Shown one piece after another: positions 16,665 to 27,487 of a DNA stretch of 64,000 nucleotides (position 1 is the stretch's first letter; each line of letters starts with the position of its first letter). Under the pieces are notes generated by a model. It was not told where the DNA came from. It saw only the letters and a list, made by a program, of their open reading frames with translations, and made no database searches. The DNA is from Stigmatella ashevillena (GTDB lineage: Bacteria; Myxococcota; Myxococcia; Myxococcales; Myxococcaceae), in NCBI RefSeq assembly GCF_028368975.1, contig NZ_JAQNDM010000002.1, forward strand, positions 5,946,425 through 6,010,424, in the 5' to 3' direction. The translations under genes and the position numbers were made by a program.

Positions 16665-19409
16665 CTAGCCGGGCGCGGCCTCCAAGGAAAGGCCGGGGTG
16701 GGCCGCGCGCAGCCGCACCAGCGAGGCCAGGCAGCTCTGCCACTCCCCCTTGGCCAGCGAGCCGGTGAACTCACTCAGCACGGGGGCCACGAGCTGGGCA
16801 AAGGCCGCGTCCTCCAGCCCCAAATCCCGCATCAGCTCGATGACGCGACGCTTGGCGGTGCTCGCGGACAGGCGCCGGGCCACGAGACCCTCGCGGCCCT
16901 CCTTGGAGCGGCCCGGGGGCAGTCCGAAGAGCATGCGGCGCAGGAAGTTGCGCAGGGCCTCCACGTGGGCGAACCGCTCGGGGCTGGGGCCCGGAGGGGC
17001 TTGGGCGGCGCCCGCGGGCTTCCACCCCTCGGGCAGGTGCGCGGGGCGGTGCTTCTCCCAGAGCAGCCGCGCGGCGAACAGGCCCACCTCGCGGTCCGCG
17101 CTCTCCATCAGCCACGCCAGCCGCTCGGCCCCGCCCAGCCGCGCGTAGTGCCGACGGATGAGCTCCATGGCCACCTCGCGCGTGCTCTGCCGGGTGCTCT
17201 CCGTGAGGGTGAACACCTTCACCGGGTCCAGCTCCTCGGGCGTGAGCGTGATGCGCTCGTCGGCCCCCGCCTCCCCGGCATTCAGCAGCGCGTCGTAGGC
17301 CAGGGCCCGCACCTCCTTCGCCTCCGCCTCGGCCAACTCGTACACGCGGGGCAGGGCGCCCCAGGCACGCAGCTCCACCCGCGCCACGGACAGGGCGAAG
17401 CGGCGCACGTCATCGCGCGTGTCGAAGAGCGCGGGCCACAGCCGCCCCATGGTGTACGCCTTGCGCGGGGCGCGGGGCTTGAGCCCGTAGGAGCTGGACT
17501 CGGGCTGCTCGGGGCCGATGACGGGGTGGTGGCAGCGCAGGTACGTCTGGGCGAACTGGCGCACGGGCACCGGCTGCTTGGGGCCCAGGGCCAGCTCGAA
17601 GAGGCGCTCCAGCCCGGCGGCCGTGTCTCCAGACTCGCTGAAGTCCCCCGGCTCCACGGACTCCAGCAGGTAGCGGTGGGCGAAGGCATGCAGCGCCGGA
17701 TCCGCGCGCCGGGCCAGCGCCAGCAACCAGGGCACGGTGAGCTGCCGCGGGCTGAACAGCTTGCGGTTGCCCAGCAGGGCCAGCGCCACCTCGCGGGACC
17801 GGCCGTGGAACACCATCCCCTTCACCTGTTCCACGTCCAGCCCCGGCAGCGACTCAGCGCGGGTGAGCCACTTCGTCACCGAGGGCCCCAGGCGCGGGTG
17901 AATCGCATGCTCCAGCAGCCAGGCCGGACCGATGGCCTCGGGCGAGTAGGTGCCCAGCGCCTTGAGGGCGAACTGCTCCACCGGGCCACTCGCCGAGGAG
18001 CGCATCCTCGCCAGACGCGGGTCGGTGAGCAGGTCCTTATATAAGGATGCGGGCAGCTCCCGGACGGCGTACCGGGAGCCCACATAGCCCTTCACCCACT
18101 TGAACGGCTCGGGGCCTCCGAGGAACAGGTCGATGAGGAAGCCGTGGGAGAGCTCGGCCCGGTCAAAGGCCTGCTCCAGCGTCCGGGCGGCGAACGTGTT
18201 CGTGGCGCCGTAGCCGAGCAGCCGCCCGAGCAGATCCACGCCCAGCTCGCGCGGGGCCCGCTTCTCCAGCACGGCCAGGGCGAAGGCCACGGTGTCCGGC
18301 GGCGCGCGGGCGATCAGCGTCTCCAGCCGCTCGGCGGTCAGGTCCTGTGCGTGCGCCCGGGCGTACTCGATGGCGTAGGCGCGGGCCTTGGGGCTGGGGG
18401 ACTCGAGCAGCGCGAGCACCGCTTCATGGAGCCCGAGCGCGCGCAGCTTGCCCTGGTGGTACTCGGGCGAGCCTTGCAGCGTCTCCACGAGGAACTCATG
18501 GGCGCTGCCGAGGGGGCGGCGCGCGAGCCGGTCCAGCCACGCGGGCGTCACCTGGCCTCGCAACACCTCGGGGAAGTCCTGGCGCAGGCCCTGGATGGCG
18601 AAGCGCGCGGGCGGATCCGACAGACAGGTGTCCAGCAGGCGCATGAGCGCATCCGGCGAGCGCTTCCACGCGTCCGCGAAGGCGCGGTGCTTCATCAGGT
18701 CCGAGGGCAGGCCGATGGAGAAGCCCTGGGCGTTGTACTTGCCGGTGCCGTGGGCCCACAGGTGCATCGCCACCCACGTGCCCTGCCAGTGGGTGTCCGG
18801 CTCGTAGTGGCGCAGGACTTCGGCGGCGAACTGGGGGAAGAGCTCCGGCACGGCGGCGCCCAACTGCCGCAAGTAGCGCCATGCCCGGCGACGCAGGTAG
18901 GTGAGGGTGCCGAGCGAGACTTCGCGGGAGCGCGAGGTGTGGCGCTCCACGTCGAAGCGCCAGGCCAGCACGCCGAACAGCTCCGCGTCGTGGCGCTGCT
19001 CGGCGAGCTTGTAGATGCGCTTGAGGCCGCCCCAGAGGCCAAAGCGCAGGTCCGCCGTGCGGGCCAGCTCCAGGAGCACGGCGCGGGTGGCGTCGGTGTT
19101 GCGCGCGTAGAGGCCCACGAGCAGGTCCGCCAGGGCGAAGCGCGCGGGCAGGGGCACATCCTGCTGGGCGAGGAAGCGCTGCCAGGCCTCGCGCGAGCCT
19201 GCGCTCCGGGCCTCGGCGTCATGCCGGGCCTGGGCCTGGGCCAGCAGGTTCTTGAGCCCCTGGAAGTCCAGCGCGCCCTGCGGCAGGGGCGTGGAGGGCG
19301 GCGGCTCGGGCTGGGCCAGGAAGGCGATGACCGATTCGATCAGGTCCGGCGCTTCCGCGCGGGCCAGGCGTTGGAGGTCTGCTGCGCTCAGGGCGTCGCT
19401 GGGGGCCAT
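16665..19409 (-). CDS. Large HEAT-like helical-repeat protein
   Basis: The 914-residue cytoplasmic protein is almost all amphipathic helices in repeated pairs, for example LLESPSPKARAYAIEYARAH and FDTRDDVRRFALSVARVELR. This indicates an alpha-solenoid scaffold. No catalytic motif was found. The start at 19409 precedes MAPSDALSAADLQRLARAEA; the longer open frame upstream runs antisense through the ROK gene and is rejected. The stop lies 13 bp before the ferritin-like gene, so both are probably one transcript. Likely a protein-interaction scaffold. Confidence 0.75.
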   Translation of the reverse strand: MAPSDALSAADLQRLARAEAPDLIESVIAFLAQPEPPPSTPLPQGALDFQGLKNLLAQAQARHDAEARSAGSREAWQRFLAQQDVPLPARFALADLLVGLYARNTDATRAVLLELARTADLRFGLWGGLKRIYKLAEQRHDAELFGVLAWRFDVERHTSRSREVSLGTLTYLRRRAWRYLRQLGAAVPELFPQFAAEVLRHYEPDTHWQGTWVAMHLWAHGTGKYNAQGFSIGLPSDLMKHRAFADAWKRSPDALMRLLDTCLSDPPARFAIQGLRQDFPEVLRGQVTPAWLDRLARRPLGSAHEFLVETLQGSPEYHQGKLRALGLHEAVLALLESPSPKARAYAIEYARAHAQDLTAERLETLIARAPPDTVAFALAVLEKRAPRELGVDLLGRLLGYGATNTFAARTLEQAFDRAELSHGFLIDLFLGGPEPFKWVKGYVGSRYAVRELPASLYKDLLTDPRLARMRSSASGPVEQFALKALGTYSPEAIGPAWLLEHAIHPRLGPSVTKWLTRAESLPGLDVEQVKGMVFHGRSREVALALLGNRKLFSPRQLTVPWLLALARRADPALHAFAHRYLLESVEPGDFSESGDTAAGLERLFELALGPKQPVPVRQFAQTYLRCHHPVIGPEQPESSSYGLKPRAPRKAYTMGRLWPALFDTRDDVRRFALSVARVELRAWGALPRVYELAEAEAKEVRALAYDALLNAGEAGADERITLTPEELDPVKVFTLTESTRQSTREVAMELIRRHYARLGGAERLAWLMESADREVGLFAARLLWEKHRPAHLPEGWKPAGAAQAPPGPSPERFAHVEALRNFLRRMLFGLPPGRSKEGREGLVARRLSASTAKRRVIELMRDLGLEDAAFAQLVAPVLSEFTGSLAKGEWQSCLASLVRLRAAHPGLSLEAAPG

Positions 19410-19481
19410 GGGCGCGGATTTAACACAGCCCCCTGGGAGGGAGGGCCCGGGTGTGTTTCCAGGGGCTGGCGTTAATTCGGC

Positions 19482-19511
19482 CTGACTTGGGTCAAAGTTG
19501 GTCCTTGTCAG
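19482..19511. promoter_or_regulatory. Inverted repeat, candidate ROK operator
   Basis: Two 9-base arms, CTGACTTGG and CCTTGTCAG, are separated by 12 bases and match at 7 of 9 positions. The site lies 31 bp upstream of the ROK regulator start, in the divergent gap with the HEAT-repeat gene. ROK repressors usually bind such dyads and control their own operon. Binding is inferred. Confidence 0.4.
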
Positions 19512-19542
19512 TCGGAAGTTCGCCTCCATAGCATGGGCTTTC

Positions 19543-20745
19543 ATGAGCCGCTGGAGGGGCCTCTCCCCGGGAGAACTCGCGTTGCTGGACACGGTGTTCT
19601 GGTCCGTCGGCCTGTCGCGCGACGCGCTCGCCCAGCGATCCGCCTTCTCCAAGACGCGCTCGAACGCGGCCGTGGCGGGGCTGCTCGAGCGAGGGTTGCT
19701 GGAGGAGGTCGGCTTGCAGGCCTCGTCGGGCGGCCGAAGACCCGAGACGCTGCGGCTCCACCGGGGCCTGGGCGTGCTCTTGGCGGCGGACCTGGGGGCT
19801 ACGGGGCTGCGCGTGGGGGTGCTGACGCCGGATCTCCAGGTGCTGGCGCGGCATGTGGAGTCCGCGGATGTGCGCAAGGGGCCCGAGCTGGTCCTGTCGC
19901 GCGTCCGGGCGCTCATGGTCCAGTTGCTGACCCAGGCGGGCCTCACGGCACGTGACGTCATCGGCATCGGCATCGGGGTGCCAGGGCCCGTCAACTTCGA
20001 GAGTGGCCAGCTCGTCAACCCGCCGTTGATGCCCGAGTGGGACAGCTTTTCGATCCGCGACGACATGAAGCAAGGCTTCGACGCGCCGGTGTTCGTGGAC
20101 AACGACGTCAACATCATGGCGCTCGGCGAGCTGTGGCGGATGCAGCGCACCCTGCCGAACTTCCTGGTCATCAAGGTGGGCACGGGCATCGGCTGCGGCA
20201 TCGTCTGCCACGGCCAGGTGTACCGCGGCGCCACGGGCTCGGCCGGTGACGTGGGCCATATCTGTGTGGACCCCACGGGCCCTCGCTGCCACTGCGGAAA
20301 CCTGGGCTGTGTGGAGGCGATGGCGGCGGGCCCGGCGATTGCCCACATGGCCCGCGCGGCGGTGGCGGCGGGCGAGAGCGTGCTGCTCGCGGAGACCCTG
20401 GAGGCCACGGGCACCATCCTGCCCGAGGACGTGGCCCGGGCGGTGCGCGCGGGGGACACGGCGGCGAACGCCATCGTGCAGCGCGCGGGCAGCTTGATCG
20501 GACAGATGCTCGCGTCGGTGGTGAACTTCTTCAACCCGTCGCACGTGTTCTTCGGGGGCTCGATGATGCGCATCGGCCCGCTGTTTCTCGCCTCGCTGCG
20601 CCAGAGCATCTACCAACGCTCGCTCGCGCTCTCCACGCGCCAGCTGGAGATCCAGGTGACGCCGCTCGGCGAGCAGTCGGGGCTCATCGGCGCCTCGGTG
20701 CTGGCCATGCAGGAGACCATGAGGATGAACGGAGCCACGCGATGA
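19543..20745 (+). CDS. ROK-family transcriptional regulator
   Basis: The 400-residue protein has an N-terminal winged helix-turn-helix (about 8-70, with LSRDALAQRSAFSKTRSNAA). A ROK sugar-binding domain follows: DLGATGLRVGV, GVPGPVNFESG, VDNDVNIMALGE, GTGIGCGIV, and the zinc site GDVGHICVD with CHCGNLGCVE. Such proteins sense a sugar and release operator DNA. It is the first gene of the sugar-uptake operon and overlaps the ATPase gene by 4 bp, so it likely autoregulates the operon. An alternative start 45 bp upstream is possible. Confidence 0.9.
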   Translation: MSRWRGLSPGELALLDTVFWSVGLSRDALAQRSAFSKTRSNAAVAGLLERGLLEEVGLQASSGGRRPETLRLHRGLGVLLAADLGATGLRVGVLTPDLQVLARHVESADVRKGPELVLSRVRALMVQLLTQAGLTARDVIGIGIGVPGPVNFESGQLVNPPLMPEWDSFSIRDDMKQGFDAPVFVDNDVNIMALGELWRMQRTLPNFLVIKVGTGIGCGIVCHGQVYRGATGSAGDVGHICVDPTGPRCHCGNLGCVEAMAAGPAIAHMARAAVAAGESVLLAETLEATGTILPEDVARAVRAGDTAANAIVQRAGSLIGQMLASVVNFFNPSHVFFGGSMMRIGPLFLASLRQSIYQRSLALSTRQLEIQVTPLGEQSGLIGASVLAMQETMRMNGATR

Positions 20746-22229
20746 GCGTCGCCATCGAGTTCCGCGAGGTGGTGAAGGCCTTTGGCCCGGTGCAGGTGCT
20801 GCACGGTGTCAGCTTCGCCTTGCAGCCGGGCCGGGTGACGGGCCTGCTGGGCGAGAACGGCGCGGGCAAGTCCACGCTGATGAAGATCCTCTCCGGCTAC
20901 GAGCAGGCCACGGCGGGGCAGGTGCTCGTCAACGGACGCGCGGCCCACTTCAAGGGCTCCCGCGAGGCGGAAGGGGAGGGCATCGTCCTGATCCACCAGG
21001 AGTTCAACCTCGCCGAGGATCTGACGATCGCGCAGAACATCTTCTTGGGGCACGAGAAGAAGCGCGGCTGGCTGCTGGACGATGCGGCGATGAACCGCGA
21101 GTCCGCGGAGGTGCTCCAGCAGGTGGGACTGCGGCTGCCTCCCGAGACGCCGGTGCGCCAGCTCATCGTGGCGGAGAAGCAGCTCGTCGAGATCGCCAAG
21201 GCGCTGGCCCGCAAGGCCCGGCTGCTCATCATGGACGAGCCCACAGCCACCCTGACGCCCGGGGAGACCGAGCGACTGTTCGCGTTGATTGCACAGCTCA
21301 AGGCCAGCGGGGTGACGCTGCTCTACATTTCGCACAAGCTCGACGAGGTCGAACGCATCACCGATGAGGTGGTGGTGATGCGCGATGGCCGGTTCGTCTC
21401 CCGCTCGGAGACGCGCGAGGTGACACGCCACCAGATGGCCAATCTGATGGTGGGCCGGGAGACCGCGGACCTCTATCCGCCCAAGGCCCCGGTGCCGCAG
21501 GCCGCCTCGCCCCGGCTGCGCGTGCAGGGCCTCACGGTGCCGGGCTGGGCCCAGGGGGTGAGCTTCGAGGTGAGGCCCGGAGAGATCCTGGGGTTCGCGG
21601 GGCTGGTGGGGGCGGGCCGCACCGAGCTGTTCGAGGGGCTGCTGGGCTTGAGGCCGCGCACGGTGGAGCGCATCGAGCTCGATGGCCACGCCATGCGCTG
21701 GCGCAACCCCCGCGACGCCGCCAACGCGGGGCTCACGTACCTCAGCGAGGATCGCAAAGGCAAAGGGCTCCACGTGCACTTCGGCCTGCGCGAGAACCTG
21801 ACGCTGATGGCGCTCTCGCGCTACGCCACCCCGTGGCTGAAGCCCGAGGCCGAGCGCCAGGCGCTCGAAGAGGCCGTGAAGCGCTTCGGCATCCGCACGG
21901 GCACGTTGGACAATCCGGCGTCGGCGTTGTCCGGCGGCAATCAGCAGAAGCTCGCGCTCGCCAAGGTGCTGCACCCCGACCCCAAGGTGGTGGTGCTGGA
22001 TGAGCCCACGCGGGGCGTGGACGTGGGCGCCAAGCGCGACATCTATTTCCTGATCGAGGCGCTGGCCCGCGAAGGGCGCGCCGTCATCGTGATTTCATCC
22101 GAGCTGATGGAGCTGATTGGACTGTGCCACCGCGTGGCGGTGATGCGCGGCGGACACCTCCAGGCCACGCTCGATGCGGACCAACTGACCGAAGGGGAGC
22201 TCATCGCCCATGCCACTGGAACCCACTGA
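20742..22229 (+). CDS. Sugar ABC transporter ATP-binding protein (RbsA/MglA type)
   Basis: The 495-residue protein is a tandem of two ABC cassettes. The first has Walker [10 protein letters not shown] near residue 40 and Walker [12 protein letters not shown] near 165. The second has a degenerate P-loop (GLVGAGRTE near 287), signature LSGGNQQK and Walker [13 protein letters not shown]. This double-cassette layout is specific to CUT2 transporters for monosaccharides such as ribose, xylose, galactose or inositol. It energises the permease encoded next, whose start lies inside this gene's last 20 bp. Confidence 0.93.
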   Translation: MSVAIEFREVVKAFGPVQVLHGVSFALQPGRVTGLLGENGAGKSTLMKILSGYEQATAGQVLVNGRAAHFKGSREAEGEGIVLIHQEFNLAEDLTIAQNIFLGHEKKRGWLLDDAAMNRESAEVLQQVGLRLPPETPVRQLIVAEKQLVEIAKALARKARLLIMDEPTATLTPGETERLFALIAQLKASGVTLLYISHKLDEVERITDEVVVMRDGRFVSRSETREVTRHQMANLMVGRETADLYPPKAPVPQAASPRLRVQGLTVPGWAQGVSFEVRPGEILGFAGLVGAGRTELFEGLLGLRPRTVERIELDGHAMRWRNPRDAANAGLTYLSEDRKGKGLHVHFGLRENLTLMALSRYATPWLKPEAERQALEEAVKRFGIRTGTLDNPASALSGGNQQKLALAKVLHPDPKVVVLDEPTRGVDVGAKRDIYFLIEALAREGRAVIVISSELMELIGLCHRVAVMRGGHLQATLDADQLTEGELIAHATGTH

Positions 22230-23265
22230 GGCCCTGAAGCCAGGGGGAGGCGCCGCGGCCACGGGCGGCGGGGCCCCGCGCCCGGAGGCCCACCCCCGCG
22301 CCAGCCACCGCGCGCGGTCGCTGCTGCACGGCTTCGGGCCCGTCCTCGGCCTCATCCTGCTGTGCATCACCGGCACCGCGCTGAACAGCGACTTCGCCGC
22401 GCTGGACAACGTGATGAACGTGCTCACGCGCACGGCCTTCATCGGCATCATCGCGGTGGGCATGTGCTTCGTGATCATCTCCGGGGGCATCGACCTGTCG
22501 GTGGGCTCGATGGCCGCGCTGATCGCCGGGGCGATGATCCTCGTGATGAACAAGCTGGCGCCCTCGCTGGGCTCTCCGGTGTCCGTGATTGCGCTGGGCA
22601 TCGGCTTCGCGCTGGTGCTGGGGGCGGTGTTCGGGCTGGTGCACGGGCTGCTCATCTCCAAGGGGGGCATCGAGCCCTTCATCGTGACGCTCGGTTCGCT
22701 GGGCATCTTCCGGGCGTACCTCACGTACTTCGCCGATGGCGGGGCCCTCACGCTGGACTCGGATCTGTCCGACGCCTACAGCCCCGTCTACTACGCCAGC
22801 TTCCTGGGCATCCCCGTGCCTGTCTGGGTGTTCCTCGCCGTGGCGCTCGTGGGCGGGCTGGTACTCAACCGCACCGCGTTCGGCCGGTACGTGCAGGCCA
22901 TCGGCTCCAACGAGCAGGTGGCGCGGTACGCGGCCGTGGACGTGGGCCGCATCAAGGTCCTCACCTACATGCTGCTCGGCATCTGCGTGGGGGCCGCCAC
23001 GGTGCTGTACGTGCCCCGCCTGGGCTCGGCCTCGCCCACCACGGGCCTCTTGTGGGAGCTGGAGGCGATCGCGGCGGTCATCGTCGGAGGCACCGCGCTC
23101 AAGGGAGGCTCGGGGACCATTACTGGCACCGTCGTGGGCGCCGTGCTGTTGTCTGTCATCAGCAACATCCTGAACCTCACCAGCATCATCAGTGTGTACT
23201 TGAACGCTGCGGTGCAGGGCTTCGTCATCATCGCCGTGGCATTCATGCAGCGCCGCCGCAAGTAG
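22210..23265 (+). CDS. Sugar ABC transporter permease (RbsC type)
   Basis: The 351-residue inner-membrane protein has about ten spans. Family motifs include [56 protein letters not shown] and [20 protein letters not shown], all typical of CUT2 permeases. It overlaps the ATPase gene by 20 bp, so translation is coupled. It forms the channel of the transporter; specificity cannot be read from the sequence. Confidence 0.93.
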   Translation: MPLEPTEALKPGGGAAATGGGAPRPEAHPRASHRARSLLHGFGPVLGLILLCITGTALNSDFAALDNVMNVLTRTAFIGIIAVGMCFVIISGGIDLSVGSMAALIAGAMILVMNKLAPSLGSPVSVIALGIGFALVLGAVFGLVHGLLISKGGIEPFIVTLGSLGIFRAYLTYFADGGALTLDSDLSDAYSPVYYASFLGIPVPVWVFLAVALVGGLVLNRTAFGRYVQAIGSNEQVARYAAVDVGRIKVLTYMLLGICVGAATVLYVPRLGSASPTTGLLWELEAIAAVIVGGTALKGGSGTITGTVVGAVLLSVISNILNLTSIISVYLNAAVQGFVIIAVAFMQRRRK

Positions 23266-23300
23266 CGCCGTTCTTCCCTCACCCGCAGGAGACAGCACGC

Positions 23301-24272
23301 ATGAAAACCGTCTTCCGTAGACTCGCAGTGGGTGCCTCCGCCGTCGCCGCGCTTCTCGTCGCCTCCAGCGCGTTCGCGCAGGAGCAGAACAAGGTCAACC
23401 TCGGGGTCGCCATCCCCGCCGCCACGCACGGCTTTACCGGCGGCATCGTGTGGTGGGCCAACCAAGCCAAGAAGGAGCTGGAGAAAGCCAACCCCGGGCT
23501 GAAGATCACGGTGAAGACGGCGGCCAACGCGCCCGATCAGGCCAATCAGCTCCAGGACCTGCTGACCGTGAACAAGATCAACACGCTGGTCATCTTCCCG
23601 TTCGAGTCGGCCTCGCTCACCAAGCCCGTCGCGCAGGTGAAGGGCAAGGGCGTCTACGTCACGGTGGTGGACCGCGGCCTGACGGACACCCGGGCGCAGG
23701 ATGCCTACGTGGCCGGTGACAACACCGCCTTCGGCAAGCTGCCGGCGGAGTACCTGGCCAAGCGGCTCAACGGCAAGGGCAACATCGTGGTGCTGCGGGG
23801 CATGCCCACCACGCTCGACAACGAGCGCATGGATGCGTTCAACGCCGTGATGAAGAACCACCCGGACATCAAGATCCTCGATGCCAAGTACGGCAACTGG
23901 AACCGGGACGATGCCTTCAAGGTCATGCAGGACTACCTGACGCGCTTCAAGCAGATCGACGCCGTATGGGCCGCGGATGACGACATGGCGGTGGGCGTGC
24001 TCAAGGCCATCGAGCAGTCCCAGCGCACGGACATCAAGGAAGTGTTCGGCGGCGCGGGCTCCAAGGGCATGGTCCGGACCATCATCGAGGGCAGCAACAA
24101 GCTCATCCAGGCCGACGTCTCCTACTCGCCCAAGTTCATCTACGACGCCATCAAGCTGACGGCCGAATCGCGCCTGAAGGGCGAGAAGCTGCCGGCCAAC
24201 ACGATCATCCCCTCGGTGTTGATCACGAAGGAGAACGCGAAGGACTTCTACTTCCCGGACTCGCCCTTCTAA
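23301..24272 (+). CDS. Periplasmic sugar-binding protein (RbsB type)
   Basis: The 323-residue product starts with the signal peptide [20 protein letters not shown] ending ASSAFAQ. The type I periplasmic-binding fold follows: [59 protein letters not shown]. The start at 23301 is supported by the signal peptide and an upstream AGGAGA. It delivers the sugar to the permease. The ligand is unknown; the oxidoreductase and epimerase that follow suggest an inositol-like or oxidisable sugar. Confidence 0.92.
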   Translation: MKTVFRRLAVGASAVAALLVASSAFAQEQNKVNLGVAIPAATHGFTGGIVWWANQAKKELEKANPGLKITVKTAANAPDQANQLQDLLTVNKINTLVIFPFESASLTKPVAQVKGKGVYVTVVDRGLTDTRAQDAYVAGDNTAFGKLPAEYLAKRLNGKGNIVVLRGMPTTLDNERMDAFNAVMKNHPDIKILDAKYGNWNRDDAFKVMQDYLTRFKQIDAVWAADDDMAVGVLKAIEQSQRTDIKEVFGGAGSKGMVRTIIEGSNKLIQADVSYSPKFIYDAIKLTAESRLKGEKLPANTIIPSVLITKENAKDFYFPDSPF

Positions 24273-24300
24273 AACGCCTCACGCCCCTCAGGACACCGCC

Positions 24301-25323
24301 ATGCCGAGACCTGTCACGCTGTTCACCGGCCAATGGGCCGATCTGCCCCTCTCCGAACTCGCACCGCTGGCCCGGCGCATGGGCTACGACGGCCTGGAGC
24401 TGGCCTGCTGGGGCGATCATTTCAATGTCCAGGAGGCGCTCGCTTCCACCGCCTATGTGAAGAGCAAGCGGGCCCTGCTCGAGTCCCACGGCCTGAAGTG
24501 CCTGGCGATCGGCAACCACCTGGTGGGCCAGGCGGTGTGCGACCTCATCGACGAGCGGCACCAGTCCATCGTGCCCGCCCACGTGTGGGGCGATGGCAGT
24601 CCTGAAGGGGTCCGGCAGCGGGCGGCCCAGGAGATGAAGGACACGGCGAGGGCCGCCGCCGCCTTCGGCGTGAAGACCGTCACCGGCTTCACGGGCTCGT
24701 CGGTGTGGCACGCCACCTACGCCTTCCCGCCGACCTCGCAGGCGTTCTGGGACAAGGGCTTCGCTGACTTCGGCCAACGCTGGACGCCGATCCTCGACAC
24801 GTTCGAGGCGCACGGCGTCCAGTTCGCGCTGGAGGTGCACCCGACGGAGATTGCCTTCGACATCGCCTCGGCCCAGCGCGCCATCGAGGCGGTGAAGGGC
24901 CACCGCCGCTTCGGTTTCAACTTCGACCCCAGCCACCTGGGCTACCAGGGCGTGGACTACGTGAAGTTCCTCCGCACGTTCACGGACCGCGTCTTCAACG
25001 TGCACATGAAGGACGTGTGGTGGGGCCGGGGCGATGGCACCGTGGGCGTGTTTGGCGGCCACACGAGCTTCGGAGATCCTCGCCGCTTCTGGGACTTCCG
25101 CAGCCTCGGCCGGGGCATGGTGGACTTCGAGTCCATCATCGTCGCGCTCAATGACATCGGCTATGCCGGGCCGCTGAGCGTGGAGTGGGAGGACAGCCGG
25201 ATGGACCGGGTGCACGGGGCCACCGAGAGCGCGGCCTTCTGCAAGCGACTCGACTTTCCCGCTGCGGCGGGCGCGTTCGACGCCGTGTTCGACAAAGACA
25301 AACAAGCGCGGGTGGGCGGATGA
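24301..25323 (+). CDS. Sugar phosphate isomerase/epimerase, TIM barrel
   Basis: The 340-residue protein belongs to the xylose-isomerase-like TIM-barrel family. Visible strand ends carry likely metal ligands: [49 protein letters not shown] and [11 protein letters not shown] (Glu, Asp, His, Glu). It overlaps the following oxidoreductase gene by 4 bp. In other bacteria such pairs convert imported sugars or inositols through keto intermediates. The exact substrate is not determinable. Confidence 0.87.
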   Translation: MPRPVTLFTGQWADLPLSELAPLARRMGYDGLELACWGDHFNVQEALASTAYVKSKRALLESHGLKCLAIGNHLVGQAVCDLIDERHQSIVPAHVWGDGSPEGVRQRAAQEMKDTARAAAAFGVKTVTGFTGSSVWHATYAFPPTSQAFWDKGFADFGQRWTPILDTFEAHGVQFALEVHPTEIAFDIASAQRAIEAVKGHRRFGFNFDPSHLGYQGVDYVKFLRTFTDRVFNVHMKDVWWGRGDGTVGVFGGHTSFGDPRRFWDFRSLGRGMVDFESIIVALNDIGYAGPLSVEWEDSRMDRVHGATESAAFCKRLDFPAAAGAFDAVFDKDKQARVGG

Positions 25324-26486
25324 GCTCCCGGCCCGAGCGCAAGCTGCGGTATGCGATGGTGGGCGGAGGGCGAGACGCGTTCATCGGCGCGGTGCACCGG
25401 CGCGCCATGGCCCTGGATGGGCAGATGGAGCTGGTGGCCGGCGCGCTCTCGTCCCACCCAGACAAGGCGCTCGCCTCGGGCCGGGACCTGGGGCTGGCCC
25501 CGGCTCGCAACCACGGCCGGTGGGAGGAGCTGCTGGCCGATGAGCTGAAGCGGCCGGCGGAGGAGCGCATCGATTTTGTTTCCATCGTCACGCCCAACCA
25601 CGTGCACTTCCCGGTGGCGAAGGCCTTCGCCGCGGCAGGGATTCACGTGGTGTGTGACAAGCCGCTCGTGCACACCCTCCTCCAGGCAGAGGAGCTCGTG
25701 CGCACGGTGGAGAAGACGGGCGTCGTGTTTGGCGTGACGTACAACTACACCGGCTATCCGATGGTGCGCGAGGCGCGCGAGCTGGTGAAGCGCGGCGTCC
25801 TCGGAGAGCTGCGCAAGGTGGTCGTCGAATACAACCAGGGTTGGCTGGCCACGCACGTCGAGGGCCAAGGCAACAAACAGGCCGGCTGGCGCACGGACCC
25901 CGAGCGGAGCGGGGCGGCGGGCGCCATCGGCGACATCGGCTCACACGCGGAGAACCTGGCCGCCACCGTCACGGGGTTGGAGCTCGAGGCGGTGTGCGCG
26001 GACCTCGGCTCGCTGGTTCCCGGGCGAAGGCTCGACGACGATGGCAGCCTGCTCCTGCGCTGGCGGGGGGGCGTGCGAGGCGTGCTGATGGCCTCGCAGA
26101 TCGCTGCCGGCGTGGAGAATGATTTGCGCCTGCGCGTGTTTGGCTCCGAGGGCTCACTCGACTGGCGGCAGGAGAACCCGAACGAGCTCGTGCACGCGAC
26201 GCTCGATGGGCCGAAGCGCATCCTGACGCGGGGCTCGCCGTGGTTGAGCGAGTCCTCGCGCCGGGCCTGCCGCGTGCCGACGGGCCACCCCGAGGCCTTC
26301 ATCGAGGCCTTCGCCAACGTGTACCTCGGCGTCGCGGCGGACATCCGGGCCCGGCTCGCGGGCGAGGAGGCGGATCCGGTGGCCGCCGACTACCCGCGGC
26401 TCGCCGACGGCGTCCGGGGCGTGCGCTTCATCGAGAAGACGGTGGCGTCGGCGGCCAGCACGCTCAAGTGGACGCCGATGGCGTGA
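25320..26486 (+). CDS. Gfo/Idh/MocA-family sugar dehydrogenase
   Basis: The 388-residue protein has an N-terminal Rossmann fold ([40 protein letters not shown]), the signature [11 protein letters not shown] with the conserved Lys-Pro, and a C-terminal substrate domain with [16 protein letters not shown] holding the usual Asp and His. It should oxidise a sugar or polyol with NAD(P). The start overlaps the epimerase stop by 4 bp. The 3' end overlaps the convergent terpene synthase gene by 23 bp. Confidence 0.9.
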   Translation: MSSRPERKLRYAMVGGGRDAFIGAVHRRAMALDGQMELVAGALSSHPDKALASGRDLGLAPARNHGRWEELLADELKRPAEERIDFVSIVTPNHVHFPVAKAFAAAGIHVVCDKPLVHTLLQAEELVRTVEKTGVVFGVTYNYTGYPMVREARELVKRGVLGELRKVVVEYNQGWLATHVEGQGNKQAGWRTDPERSGAAGAIGDIGSHAENLAATVTGLELEAVCADLGSLVPGRRLDDDGSLLLRWRGGVRGVLMASQIAAGVENDLRLRVFGSEGSLDWRQENPNELVHATLDGPKRILTRGSPWLSESSRRACRVPTGHPEAFIEAFANVYLGVAADIRARLAGEEADPVAADYPRLADGVRGVRFIEKTVASAASTLKWTPMA

Positions 26487-27480
26487 GCTTCGGCACCACG
26501 GGGGGGTGGAAGTCGTGGTGAGCGTAGAAATCGCAGGCGAAGGCCGCGGCATTCACGATGGCTTGGGTGGCGCGGGAGCCCGCCGAGGCTTCTTCGGTGC
26601 CGGACTGCATGCACCGCTCCATGGCGTCCACGAGGTGGGTCCTCACCTCCGCGCGGGCCCGCGCCAGGGCCCGGGTGGAGTCCATCCCGTGCTGCGCCAT
26701 GAGTTCGCGCTGGAAGAGGACGAGTGAGTTGAGCTTGCCCTCGGCCAGCTCCTTCTCGTAGCTGCGAAGATCATTGGCCAGCCGGATGCTGATGGCCGCT
26801 TCGTGCCCCAAGCCCATGAAGTGGGGAAGGCGCGGCAGGATCGCATCCTCGTTGATGGACGTCAGCACGCCCAGATAGATGGGGAGCGTGCCGCTGGTGT
26901 AGCAGGCGCCCTTCTCCAGGTAGTCCTCGAGCGAAGGCAAGGGACCGTGGGGGGACTGGCGGTAGCGGGCGCTCCACGCCGTCTCATGCCGGGTGCCCCG
27001 CAGAAAGTCCCGGAGCGAGCTCTCCAGGGGAGCGCGGAGGGAGGCAAAGAGCGGGAAGTGGGCCAGCCCGTCCCGGATGTCCCGCAGGGACTGGCGCAGC
27101 GGCTCCTCTCCGCCCGGGGAGACGGTGTCGGGTTCCCTGAACACGGACACGGCCTGCTCGATCCGCGTCCAGAGCGGTGCATCGGACGCGGCCTGCTCTC
27201 CGGGGGGGGCCTCGTCACAGAGATCATCCACGGCGAAGAGCCACATGAACAAGCTCGCGGTGGGCAGCAACTCGCGGGCACTCAGGAACGGCGCGGAGAC
27301 GGCCATGGTCAGGCTGACCTGAGGCACCCGGCGCGTCCGCATGAGCGTGGGGTACTTCTTCGACCAGGCCATCAGGAAGACAGACAGCTCCCCGGTGAGG
27401 GTGAAGATGTGGTCTCGCTCCGCGCTGGGAAGCGCTTCGAGGAAGGTGCTGCGAAGGGTGTTTTCAGATTTTGAGGACAT
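26464..27480 (-). CDS. Terpene synthase family protein
   Basis: The 338-residue protein has both metal-binding motifs of class I terpene synthases: an aspartate-rich DDLCDE at residues 85-90 and an NSE triad NDLRSYEKE at 236-244 (Asn236, Ser240, Glu244). The helical fold and length match bacterial sesquiterpene or diterpene cyclases. The start at 27480 is chosen 7 bp after the stop of the upstream propeller gene, implying coupling. The product cannot be predicted. No prenyl-diphosphate synthase is adjacent; the isoprenoid synthase near 41 kb is in another operon. Confidence 0.82.
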   Translation of the reverse strand: MSSKSENTLRSTFLEALPSAERDHIFTLTGELSVFLMAWSKKYPTLMRTRRVPQVSLTMAVSAPFLSARELLPTASLFMWLFAVDDLCDEAPPGEQAASDAPLWTRIEQAVSVFREPDTVSPGGEEPLRQSLRDIRDGLAHFPLFASLRAPLESSLRDFLRGTRHETAWSARYRQSPHGPLPSLEDYLEKGACYTSGTLPIYLGVLTSINEDAILPRLPHFMGLGHEAAISIRLANDLRSYEKELAEGKLNSLVLFQRELMAQHGMDSTRALARARAEVRTHLVDAMERCMQSGTEEASAGSRATQAIVNAAAFACDFYAHHDFHPPVVPKLTPSAST

Positions 27481-27487
27481 GTTTTGC

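Noticed and set aside
18144-19475. Long open frame (443 codons) opposite the helical-repeat gene
   Set aside because: It is antisense to a well-supported gene, its composition is the Gly/Ala/Arg/Gln pattern of GC-rich shadow frames, and it has no recognisable domain.
20610-21974. Long open frame (454 codons) on the minus strand within the sugar operon
   Set aside because: It lies wholly opposite the ABC ATPase gene, is rich in Arg/His/Leu/Gly shadow composition and has no domain.
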